Below are positions 36,301-48,300 of a stretch of DNA of 64,000 bases, in pieces; position 1 is the stretch's first letter, and every line of letters starts with the position of its first letter. The notes under the pieces were generated by a model. It was not told the DNA's origin and ran no database searches. It saw only the letters and a program-made list of their open reading frames with translations. The translations under genes and the position numbers were made by a program. The stretch is from Heterohyrax brucei (Eukaryota; Chordata; Mammalia; Hyracoidea; Procaviidae): contig CM053140.1 in assembly GCA_028571685.1 (NCBI GenBank), forward strand, positions 55,744,201 through 55,808,200, written 5' to 3'.

Positions 36301-39300
36301 AATATGCCATTGCTGTTGCTGTTGTTAGATGCCACCAAGTCGGATCTGACTTAGAGCAACCCTAATGCACAACAAAACAAAAACACTGCCCTGTCTTGCA
36401 ACCTTTGTTACACTTGAGCCCATTGTTGCAGCCACTTGTTGATGGTCTTCCTCTTTGCCCCTGACCCTCTGCCTTACATTATGTCTTCTTCCAGGGACCG
36501 AGCCCTCCTGACAGCAGATCCTAGTGAGATACAGCCCTCACTAGCCTTGCTTCTAAGCAGCTTCTAAGGAGCTGTACTTCTTCCAAGACAGACTTGCTCA
36601 TCCTTTTGACAGTCCATGGTATATTCAATATTCTTCTCCAACACTGAAATTCAAAGGCGTCAGTTCTCATCTTCCATATTCATTGTCTAGCTGTCACATG
36701 CATATGATGCAACTGAAATTACCATGGCCTGGGTCAGGTGCACCTTAGTCTTCAAGTTACATTTTAAGCCTAGCAGGACAACAAAACTGACCAATACCCT
36801 TAGTAGGATTCCATACACTATTTGCATGGTCCCACACAAACTACCACCTATCTGTCCAACTGTCATACTAGCTACAGTGCTGGTATTTCAAATACTAACT
36901 AGATTGTCCATGATAAACAAGATGCAGTGGAGCTTCCAGACTGAGACCAGGATGAAGGACAGGTAGTCTACTTCTAAAAAATTGGCCAGTGAAACTTAAT
37001 GAACAGCAGTGGAATACAGTTTGATATAGTGCCAGGAGACCAGCCCCTTAGGTTAGAAGGCATACAAAATACCCCTGTGAAGCTGCCTCCTCAAAGTAAA
37101 GTTGATCTTAACAATAAGGACAGAGTCAAGCTTTTGGGACCTTCATTTGCTGATGTGGCACAACTCAAAATGAGAAGAAACAGCTACAAACATCCATTAA
37201 TAGTATTAAGCATGAACTAGGAAAACTGGGAGTTTTCAAAAAAGAAATGGAATGCATAAACATTGATATCCTAGGCTGAAATGGAGCGGTAGACTGAAAT
37301 GGACTGGTATTGGTCATTCTGAATCTGACAATCATATGGTCTGCTGTGCTGGTAGTGGAAAACTGAAGAAGAATGGCATCATATTCTTTGTCAAAATAAG
37401 CATTTCAAGATCTATCCTGAAGTACAACCCTGTCAGTGATAGGATAACATCCATACAACTGGAAGGAAGATCAGTTAATAGGACTATTATTCAAATTTAT
37501 GTACAACCACTAATGCCAATGAAGAGGAAACTGGAGATTTCTGCCAACTTCTGCAGTCTGTAATTGATCAAACATAGAATTGAGACACATTGGTAATTAC
37601 AGGTAACTGGATTGGGAATATTGGAAACAAACAAGGATTGGTAGTTGGCAAATACGGCCATGGTACTGAAATGATGCCAGAGATTGTATGATAGAATTTT
37701 GCAAGACCAACAACTTACTAGCTGCAAAATCTTTTTTCAGCCACAAACAGCAACTATACATACGGACCTCACCAGTGGGAAAACAGAGGAGTCAGATCGA
37801 CTACATCTGTGGCAAAAGACAATGGAAAAAAGCTCAGTACCATCAGTCAGAAAAGGCCAGGGGTGTAATGCAAAATAAACTGTCAATTGCTCATCAACAA
37901 GCTCAAGCTGAAGCTGAAGAAAATTAGACCTAAGTCCACAAGAGCTAAAGTCTAACCTTGAATATATCCCACCTCAATTTAGAGACCACATCAAGAACAG
38001 ATTCACACTAAACACTAATGACTGAACATCAGACAAGTTGTGGGATGACATCAAGAGCATCATACATGAAGAAAGCAAAAGGTTATTAAAAGGAAAAAAA
38101 AGACCACAATGGATATCAGAAGAGACTCTGAAACTAGCTGTTAAACATACAGCAGCTAAAGCGAATGATAAAACAGAAGATTTCAAAGGGTATCCAAGAA
38201 ATGTGCAAAGATCTGCAGTTAAACAAAAAACACCTGGCATTTCCCAGCTGAAGAGAAAATTCAAGTCTCACATTACAGTTTTAAAGGATTCTATGGGCAA
38301 AATATTGAGTGATGCAGGAAGCATCGAAAGAAGTGGACAGTATATGCAGCACTATTCCCCCCCTCAAAAAAACTGGTCAACCTTCAGCCATTTCAGGAGG
38401 AAGCACATGATCAAGAACTGTTATTATTAAAGGAAGAAGTCCAAACTGCACTGAAGGCACTGGTGAAAACTAAGACTTTAGGAACTGATACAACACCCAT
38501 GGAAGCAGCAGTCAAGAAACAGAACAAGGAACTACATTGGGCAAATGTGCTGCAAAAGACCTCTTTCAATTGTTGAAAAGCAATGATGTCACTTCGAGGA
38601 CTAAAGTGTGCCTAATCCAAGCTATATATATATTTTTAATTTTTGTATTGTGATTGAGTGAAGTTTATAATCCAAGTTAATTTTCCCTATAAAACCCCAA
38701 ATACCCACCTCTCTGCAACTCTGTCAGCTTTCTTCATCGTGTGACAGCACTCTTCTTTTTCACTCTTTACTTCCAATATGCACTCAAACAACACTGTCTC
38801 CTTCTCTCCACCTCCTCCTCTCCTCTCTAAAAATAAGCCAGTAGGACAGCCTCATATATCCATTAAACCATAAAGTACACACACCACCTGCATCACTGTG
38901 TATCCCCAAGTCCAGTCCATTCTTTGTCTGAAGTGTTGGCTTCAGTACTGGTTTCAGCTCTGGGTTAGCAGCAAGTTTAGGGGCCATGTTCTCAGGAGAC
39001 CCTCCAGGTTATCAGACCACCAACTCTGGTCTTTTTAATAGAGCTCTCGTTCTGTACACCTCTTTATCTTGTGCTATGTCAGGGACTCTACACTGTGTCC
39101 CCTATCAGGGCTGTCTTTGGTGGTGGCCAGGCACCATCTAGTTCTTCTGGTCTCATGCTGATACAGTCTCTCAGTCATAGGGGTCCTTCTGTCTCCCAGG
39201 CTCATTTTACCTCATGTCTTTTATGTTCTCAGTTATCATCTGTTCCAGGTGGGTTGGGACCAACTGATGTTCCTCAGGTGGCAGCTTGCTGTCAAGCTAT

Positions 39301-42300
39301 ATTTTTAATCACCTCATATACATGTGAAAGCTAAACAATGAATAAGGCAGACTGAAGAAGACTGACACCTTTGAATTATGGTGTTGGTGAAGAACACTGA
39401 ATACATATCAAGAACTGCCAAAAGAATGAACAAATCTGTCTTCAAAGAAATTCAGCCAGATGGCACCTTGGAAGCAAGAATGGTAAAACACCATCTTACA
39501 TACTCTGGACATGTTATCAAGAGGGACTGAGAAAAACATCATGTTGGATAAGGATCAGCAAAACAGAGGAAGAGCCTTGAATGAGACAGACTGACACAGT
39601 TGCTATGATAGTGGGCTCAGGCTGCAATGTAGGAACAACTGTGAGTATGGTACAGGACTAGGCGATGTTTCATTCTGTTGTACACTGTGTCACTGAATTG
39701 GAACCAATACCCCTACAAAGGTGCTGCCATGGACTGAACTGCGTCCCCCCAAAATAGGTGTAGCCCTGTGGCTGGGCCATGATTCCCTGTATTCTACGAT
39801 TGTCCTCCATTTCGTGATTTTGCTGTGCTGTATGTTAAAGGATCAGGGTGGGACTGTAGATCCCTTCACAAGATCACCTCCCTGCTCCACTGTAAAGGGA
39901 GTTTCCCTAGAGTGTGGCTTGCATCACCCTTAATCCTTTCATCCTACAGGAGAGAAAAGGAAAGGGAAACAGAACTGGGAACCTTACATCACATCATCAA
40001 GAAAGCAGCACCGGGAGAAGAGTGCGTCCTTCAGACCCGAGGTTCCTGAGCCAAGATGCTCCCTGGACAAAGATTGATGCAATACCAGACTTTCCTCCTG
40101 AGCTGACAAGGGGGAAAGCTTTCCCATGGAGCAAACACCCTGAATTTAGACTTATAGCCTACTGGACTGTGTAAGAACAAACCTTCCTTTGTAAAAGCCA
40201 TCCACTCTGTGGTATTTCTGTTAGAGCTGCCCTAGCTGACTAAAACAGGTGCCATGTACCTTATGTTACCCAATGCTTATGCTACCTAATCCCCTTGGTA
40301 GGCTACAAGCACCTTATTTCCACCTAATCATTTGGTGAGAGTTACAAAGACTATGGTTAGGAAAGGCTATAATTCACTGTTCCTCAGGTGATCATCCTTG
40401 GAAACATGTGACCATGCTCTGAAGAAGCCAAAGCACGCATATGGTTCCCTAACTCTATGGAAACCACATCCTAGATATAGGAAATAATTTGGGTTAGTAT
40501 ATCTACAACCTAATACACTAGATACTAGGGATACAGTGATATGCAAAACAGAATGCTTCTGCCCTGGTTAAATTAATTGCTTAAGAAACAAGCCAAACTA
40601 ATAATGAAGTTGTTTAAATTACTACAATTATGCAAAGTTCTGCCGATTATACTTACAGAAAGCTACAGATTAGCAAAATAACTAGGAAGTAATTTTCTTA
40701 CCAAGTTGACCATACGTAGGAATTGAAGGACACTCTCCTTATGTCAGTGATGCTATCAGTGATAATGCCCTAGTTATAGCTGTCACAGAAGACCCCTACG
40801 TCATTTCAAATGTTACAATTCTGAGGAGAATCAAATCAACTGGAATAGAAAGGGACCCAAGTACAGGTCTTTTAACTGATTATCCCAACCTCAAAAATAG
40901 AGGCAGCTTCTATGCTTTATACATTGTAAGAAAGCCTGCTGAGTAGGCATATGGTTCCTATAGGACCAAACCTTTTGGTGAACCATAGCCCAGATATTAA
41001 CAATTCTTACCCTGTAAGAATGCCTTGAGAACCTGTCCTGACTACCGTCTAGTCACTGCATTAGTGAAGACAGAGTCAGGAATACAGGAGCAGCTCAGCT
41101 TGGTGGTTCTGGCTCACAGTCTTTCATGAGGTGCAGTCATGATGGTGACTAGGACTGCAGTCATCTGAAGCCTTAACTGGGACTGGATTAACTTCTAAGA
41201 TGCCTCACTAACACAGCTGTCGGCAGGAGCCCTCAGTTCCTCACCACGTAAACCCCTTTGTAGAGCAACATGACAGCTAACTTTCCCCTAGAGTAAGTAC
41301 CGAAGGAGGTCACAATGCCATTTATGATCAAGTCTCACAAATCACAAACCATTACTTCCTGCAATATTCTAGTCATTAGAAGTAAATCACGAGCAGCCAT
41401 CTAAGATACAACTTTTAGTGTCTATTTGTATGGGGCAAAAGAGAATGAATGAATAAAAGGCTCAAAGAAGAAATTAGCCAATGGGACTATAGCCGACACA
41501 GACCGCAGCCTTTTCTAACCTGTGACCAGAAGAACCAGATGGTGCCTGGCTGCCACTACTGACGGTCCTGACCAAGAACACAATAAAAGGTCTCAGAAAG
41601 AATGGGAGAAAAATGTAGAACAAAATTTAAATTCCTAAAAAAGGCAGCTACACCTACTAGACTGATAGACTAGAGGAGACTCTGAGACTGTCACCTTAAG
41701 ACACCCTTTGAACTTGGAATTGAAGCTATTTCTGCAGGTCACCTTTCAGGCAAGTAATAGAACAACTTAGGAAATTATCACCCATAAATAATGCCCTCCC
41801 TTAAACAATTAACTATGTAAGAGTCAGTGGTCAACATTTATCCAGAAGCAAAGATGAAAAGGCAAGGAGGGGATGAGAAGCTAGATCAATGGAAAACAAC
41901 AAACAGAATAGAAATAATGAGAATGCTGATATAAAAATTATAAACAATAGCACAGAACAATTTATATAAAAACTGTTAAAGGGACCCCTAATTTGCTGTG
42001 CAAACTTTCTCCTAAAAGATAATTTAAAAAGTGAATCACTAAATCCAGCCCAACCTCAAGGAATGGGGGAATTAAGCTCTATCTTCTGAAGGGAAAAGGA
42101 TATATTTTAAAACTACCATAGTCTGCCCTTTGGCCACAAACTATTTACACTCCTTTCACATGCAAAATGTACTCAAAACTCTCCTTTTACATCATCAGCC
42201 CAAAATTCAGGATGTCATCTAAAACAAGGGCAGATGAGGCATCATGGGTGTAGTTTCTTAAGCAGTTCTCTTAGCTGTGTTGGCCTGTGAGCTAGGTATA

Positions 42301-45300
42301 AGTTGTTGTTCCCCAATAAAACTGTGGGACTGAGAAAATAACTGCTATGGAAATTCCTGTTCAAAAAAAGGGGGGAAGTGAGACACACAGAGGAGTCACC
42401 AATCAAAAGCAATTATAAAATCCATCCCAGGCAAGTTACATAAGTTCCTTGATTAGAAATCAGTAATTCTTTCTCAGGACTCTTGGTTGTTCCCTGTAAG
42501 TCATGTTTACCTTATCATGAAAAGTAGCCTGTATTGGCAGCTGAGTAATTTTCTTAGCCAGCTTACTATCTGTAGATGTTTGTGGTTCCAAATGGTTCTT
42601 TTCATTTTGTATCATTTCTGTTCTGTTCAGTCCAAGCTGGCAGTACTTCTTCAAATATAATTCTTTCAAAAACTGTGCATCTTTTGTGAAGCCTACTGGA
42701 GTACACTCCATTAATCAGAAGAAACACCCACCCATCTCTTTAAAAAAATAAACCCTTCTCTACCTTGGGCATCTGCTGAAACTGCTGAGGGACCACCCCT
42801 TTGAGCTTCACAGAAGCCCTAACTATCTTAGAACTTTCTGAGATCTTACCATGAGTTTACATTCACATCCTTAGCTTTGTTTTCCTGGAAGTTCCCTCAA
42901 TTTGACCTTTTCTCTGAAGCAACTTCTCGATTTTAGCATCTTTTGCCACCTGAAAAGACTGGGAATTTTCAAAGCCAGCACATCCAGGCTCTTTTTGTTA
43001 ACAGTCCTTTCTTTAGCTTACATTTCTCCTCTGGTATTTTGCTATATAACCAGCAAAAACAAACCAGGTAGTACCTTCAACACTCTGCTGGAAATCTCCT
43101 TAAGTTGCTAAACTTTGTTACTACGTAACGATCGTCTTTCTTCTAGTTCAACTAGGAGTTTTCTTTTCTTTAAACCCTCACTTAGAGCCTCCTCAGAAGC
43201 ATCATACTTTTAGAAAGTTTCTTCAAGATTCTTCAAGCTTTCAACAGCACTCTCCTCAAAGTCCTCCAGCTTCTACCCACTACCTGGTTCCAAAGTCACT
43301 CTATGTTTTCGGTTTTTGCTATAGCAGCACTCCGCTCCCAAATCTATACTAATTGTCTACTGCTGCAATACAAATCACCAAAGGTTAAAATGACCAACAT
43401 TTATTAACTCACAATTTCTGTGGGTCAGGAATTTGGAAGTGGCTTGGCTGAGGTTACATTAAAGATGACAACCAGGGCTGCCACATCCAATTTCAAGGTG
43501 GCTGACTGACATGGCTGTTGACAAAAGGCCTCAGTTCTTCACCATATGGACTTATCAAAGAACTGCTTGAATATTCTCACAACATGATAACTGGTTTCTT
43601 GCAACACAACTGGAAACCAAAAAGAGTGATTCAAGAGAAAACAAGGCTGAAGCTAGAATGTCTTTTATGACCTAGTCTCAGAATTCTAATACTACCACTT
43701 CCACTACATTCTATTCATTAGTCACTGAACAAAGCCAGTGTTCAAGGGAAAGGGAAATTAAGCTCCATCTTTTAACGAAAGGAGTATCAAAGAATTTTTG
43801 GACTTACTAACATATTTTAAAACCACATTCCTCAACTCACAAAAGCAAGTATAATCATCTTCCTCTAAACCTCAGAACACTTTGTCTTTAAGGCACTTAC
43901 GTAGTCTGTTTTGCACTACATCTGTCTGTGTACTGGATTTTGTTCACTGCTGCTAAGGTCAGCCTATCTTACTCATCTTTTTTATCATCTTAAGACACCT
44001 TGTTGTGTGCCATCAAGTTGATTCAGACTCACAATGACCCTATATGACTGAGTAGAACTAATCCCCCAACCAAAGGGTTTTCCAGGCTGTAATCTTTACA
44101 GGAGCAGATCACCAGGTCTTTTCTCCCACAGAACCACTCGTGGGTTAAACTCTCAACCTTTTGGCTGGCAGCCAGACAGCCAACTGGACCAAGAGTTAGA
44201 AGACCTGGAATCAAGCCTGCACATAAACTTACTATAACCTTCAGCAAACCCCTAAGTATCAGAACTTGAAATTTCTTTATCTGTAAAACAGAGGTGATAG
44301 CACCTCTTTCACAAGACTACTGGGAGGTTAAATAAAGTAATACCATAACCACCACTAGTTGCTGCAGAGTCAGCTTCAACTCATAGTACCCGGATGTGTG
44401 TCAAAACAGAACTGTGCTCCATAGGGTTTTCAATGGTTGATTTTTCAGAAATAGACCACCAGGGCTTTCTTCCAAGGCACCTCTGAGTGGACTTGAACCT
44501 CCAATCTTTCAGCTGATAGCCAAGTGTGCTAATTGTTTTACCTCCTAGGGACTCCAAAATAAAATAACACATGCAAAAACATTTTACAAATTGAGAATCC
44601 ACACATAAAATCATTCATCTATGGGCAGCTGATATTTGACAAAAGCCCAAAGTCCATATATTGGGGGAAAGACAGTCTCTTTAACAAATGATGTTGACAT
44701 AACTGGATATCCGTCTGCAAAAAAAAGAAACAAGACCCATATCTCATACCATGACCAAAACTTATTAAAAATGGATTGAAGACCTAAATATAAATTATAA
44801 AGCAATATGGATCATGGAAGGAAAAACAGGAACAAAGCTAGGAGCCCTAATACATGGCATAAAGAAAATACAAAACACTTATAACATTGCAAAAACACTG
44901 AAAGAGAAAGTAGATAACTGGGAACTCCTAAAAATCAAACATTCATGCTCATCTAAAGACTTCACCAAAAGAGAAAAAAGACAACTACAGGCTGGGAAAA
45001 AAGAATTGGATATGACAAATTCAGTCAGCGTCAAATCTACAAAATACTGTAAAACCTCAAAAACCAAAAGACATATAACTCAATTAAAAAATGGGCAAGT
45101 AATATAAACAGACACTTCAGCAAAGAAGACATTCAGGTAGCTAGCAGACACATAAGAAAATGCTCATAGTCATTAACCATTACAGAAATGCAAGTCGAAA
45201 CTACAATGAGATACCATCGCAGCCCAACAAGAATGGCATTAATAAATAAATAAAAACCACAAAATAATAAATGCTGGAGAGGATATGGAGAGACTAAGAC

Positions 45301-48300
45301 ACTTAGACATTGCTGGTGGGAATGTAAAATAGTACAACCACTTTAGAAATTAATTTGCAGTTCCTTAGAAAGCCAGAAATGGAAATAACCATACAATTCA
45401 ACAATTCCACTCCTTGGAGTACATCCTAGAGAAATAAGAACTGTCACATGAATAGATATTTGCACATCAATCTTCATCACAGTACTGACCACAGTAGCAA
45501 AAAGATGGAGTCAACCTAGGTGCTCATCAACAGATGAATGGATAAATAAATTATGATATAGTCATACAATGGAATACTACACAATGATAAAGAACAATGA
45601 TGAATTTGTGAACCATCTCATAATGTGGATGAATGGAAGGTATTATGTTGAGTGAAATTAGTTGCAAAAGGGCAAATACTGTTATAAGACCACTATTATA
45701 AGGACTCAAGAAAAAGTTTAATCACAGAAGCAAGCATTCTTTGATGGTTATAAGGGTGAGGTTTGCTGTGAGTCGGACTTGACTCAATGGCAGTGGGTGG
45801 GTATAAAAGGCTGAGGAAGGAGAAGTATTCATTAACTAGAAAAAGAAAAAGACCTGTTGCCATCAAGTCAATTCTGACTCATAACAACCCTAGGACAGAG
45901 TAGAACTCCAAGGAGTTTCCAAGGAGCACCTGGTAGAACTGAAGTGCCAACCCTTTGGTTAACAGCCGCAGCACTTAACCACTATACCACCAGGTTTTCC
46001 ATTAACTAGATACAGTAGACAAGAATTATTTTAGGTGAAGGGAAGAACAACACACCAGAGAACACAGCAGAAGTCCGCAAACTGGACTAAACCAAAAGCT
46101 AAGAAGTTTCCTAAATATAACCAAACACTTCAAGGGACAGAGTAGCAGAGGCAAGGGTCTGGGAACCACAGTTAACAGGAACATCTAGGGCAACTGACAT
46201 AACAAAGCTTATTAAGAAAATGTTCTGCATTCCACTGTGGTGAGTGGTGTCTGGGGTCTTAAAAGCTAGCAAGTGGCTGTCTAAGAAGTGTCAACTGGTC
46301 TCAACCCACTTGGAGCAAAGGAGAATGAAAAATGCCAAAGACATAAGAAAAATAAGAGGCAGAAAGGACCACTAAATAAGAGACTATATCATCATGAGAC
46401 CAGAAGAACTAGGTAGGGCCCGGCTATCATCAATGACTGCCCTGGCAGGGAACACAATAGAGTCCCTGACAGATCAAGAGAGAAGTGGGGTGCAGAATCC
46501 AAACTATTAAAAAGACCAAATTTGATGGTATGACAGAGTGAGGGTTCTCCAGAAAACACACCCCCTTCCTCCCCCCCGGACTCTCTGTTAGCCCAGAAAT
46601 GAAATCATTCCCAAAGTCAATTCTTCAAAGATTGGACTGGACTTTAAGACATAAAAGGATACTGGCTGTTTTAGTCACCTGGTACTGCTCTAACAGAAAA
46701 CACCACAAGTGGATGGCTTTAAAAGGAGACATTTATTCTTACACAGTCCAGTAGGCTACAAGTCTAAATTCAGGGCATCAGTTCCAAGGGAAGGCTTTCT
46801 CTCACTCTCCGTTCTGGGAAGGTCCTTGTTGTGTTGCATCAGTCTTTCTTTGGTCTGAGAGTATCCTGGTGCAGGAACCTCAGATCTGAAAGACAAGCGG
46901 TGCTGCTTTCTGATGACGGAAGTTCCTTCCCACTCTGCTTGCATCCCCTTCCTTTATCACTTACAGAAGGATGAAAGGTGGTGCAAGCCACACTCCGAGG
47001 AAACTCCCTTAGTAAGGGTACTACAGTCACACCCTCTTTTAACATAATCCTATCTATTAACCACAGGCAGAGATTAAGATCTACAAAACAAAAAAACCAA
47101 ACCCACTGCCATTGAGTTGATTCTGACTCATAGCGAAGCTATAGCGCATAGCGACCCTAACCTATAGGTTTGCTAGGAGATTAGGATTTACAGCATAGGA
47201 AAATCACAAAATGGAGGACAATCACACGATACTGGGAATCATGGCCCTGCCAAATTGCTACATGCATTTTTGGGGGTCACAATTCAATCCATAACACCGG
47301 CAAAGAGTGTGCTTCTTTGCTTAAGTAGATACCTAAGACAAAAGGGGCAGCTCCTGTCCAGAGGCAAGATGAGAGGGCAGAGGGGAAAAGCAGCTGGTTG
47401 AATGAACACAGGGGAAAAAAAGGTGGAGAGGAAGAGTGTGTTGTCCCAGTGTGGGGAGAACAACTAGAGTCACATAACAATGTATGTACAAGTTTTTGTA
47501 TGATAGACTGACTTGAATTGTATGCTGTCACTTAAGGCACAGTAAAAAATAAAGTTTTACAAATCATAAGCCATCACATAAAGATAAGCTTATATTGATA
47601 AAAACATTTGTTAAATAACATTTAGAGACACACCCACCCCAGTTTACCTGTCTTTTAACACAGACTCTAACAGTGCTGCTACCTTGGACTTCAGCATTTA
47701 TTGAGCCTTGCAGTTTCAACAAAAATATACTTTTCTTCTCTATTTTTGTTTTTTAGCATTTCAATACAGAGAAAGAAATTTGTATTAACTACACATTTAT
47801 ACTGCCATCTTCCTGGAAGTCTCCAGCTCAAAGGCCTCCTACTAATCCTCTTACCAGAATGAGAAACAGAGAACAAACATATAAAACCCTAATTCAGGTA
47901 GAGAAAGCAAAACCCACATAGGTTAGTTCATTCATTCATCTGCTTACTTGACAAACATTTATTAAATACCTACTCTGTGCCAGACACGGTTTGAAGACTG
48001 CCTAATGCAGAACTCATTCTAGTAGAGGAAGACAGTCAACAAATGAATGAATAAATAAATACACAGTATACAGTACATCTGTGGTATGAAGAGAAAATGT
48101 CAAGGAGAAAAAGCAAAAGTAAGGCAGAGAGTATGGTTAGGCGAGGGTAAGGGAAAGACCTCACTGATAAACTGACCTTTAAATAAACACAGTAACAAAG
48201 CCATGTGGCAATCTAATCCCTATTCCAGGCAGAAGCATGCAAAAACCCAGATAGGAAAGGACTTGGCTTGAAGAAAAGAAAGGTCAACACGGCTAGAACA

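Larger units (their letters stand above)
44600..47575 (+). repeat. L1, 5'-truncated, sense, with nested insertions
   Basis: ORF2 end ('gggcagctgatatttgac', 'atatctcataccatgacc', 'acacttcagcaaagaagacattc', 'atggaatactacacaatg') followed by the 3'UTR ('gtctggggtcttaaaagc', 'gaccagaagaactagg') and the terminal 'aataaagttttac'. Frames are broken. Interrupted by AfroSINE at 45851 and a solo LTR at 46667-47296. Confidence 0.9.

Noticed and set aside
39725..40247. Short frames in the solo LTR as coding
   Set aside because: TG...CA ends and a perfect 5 bp duplication show it is an LTR. No retroviral gene is present.
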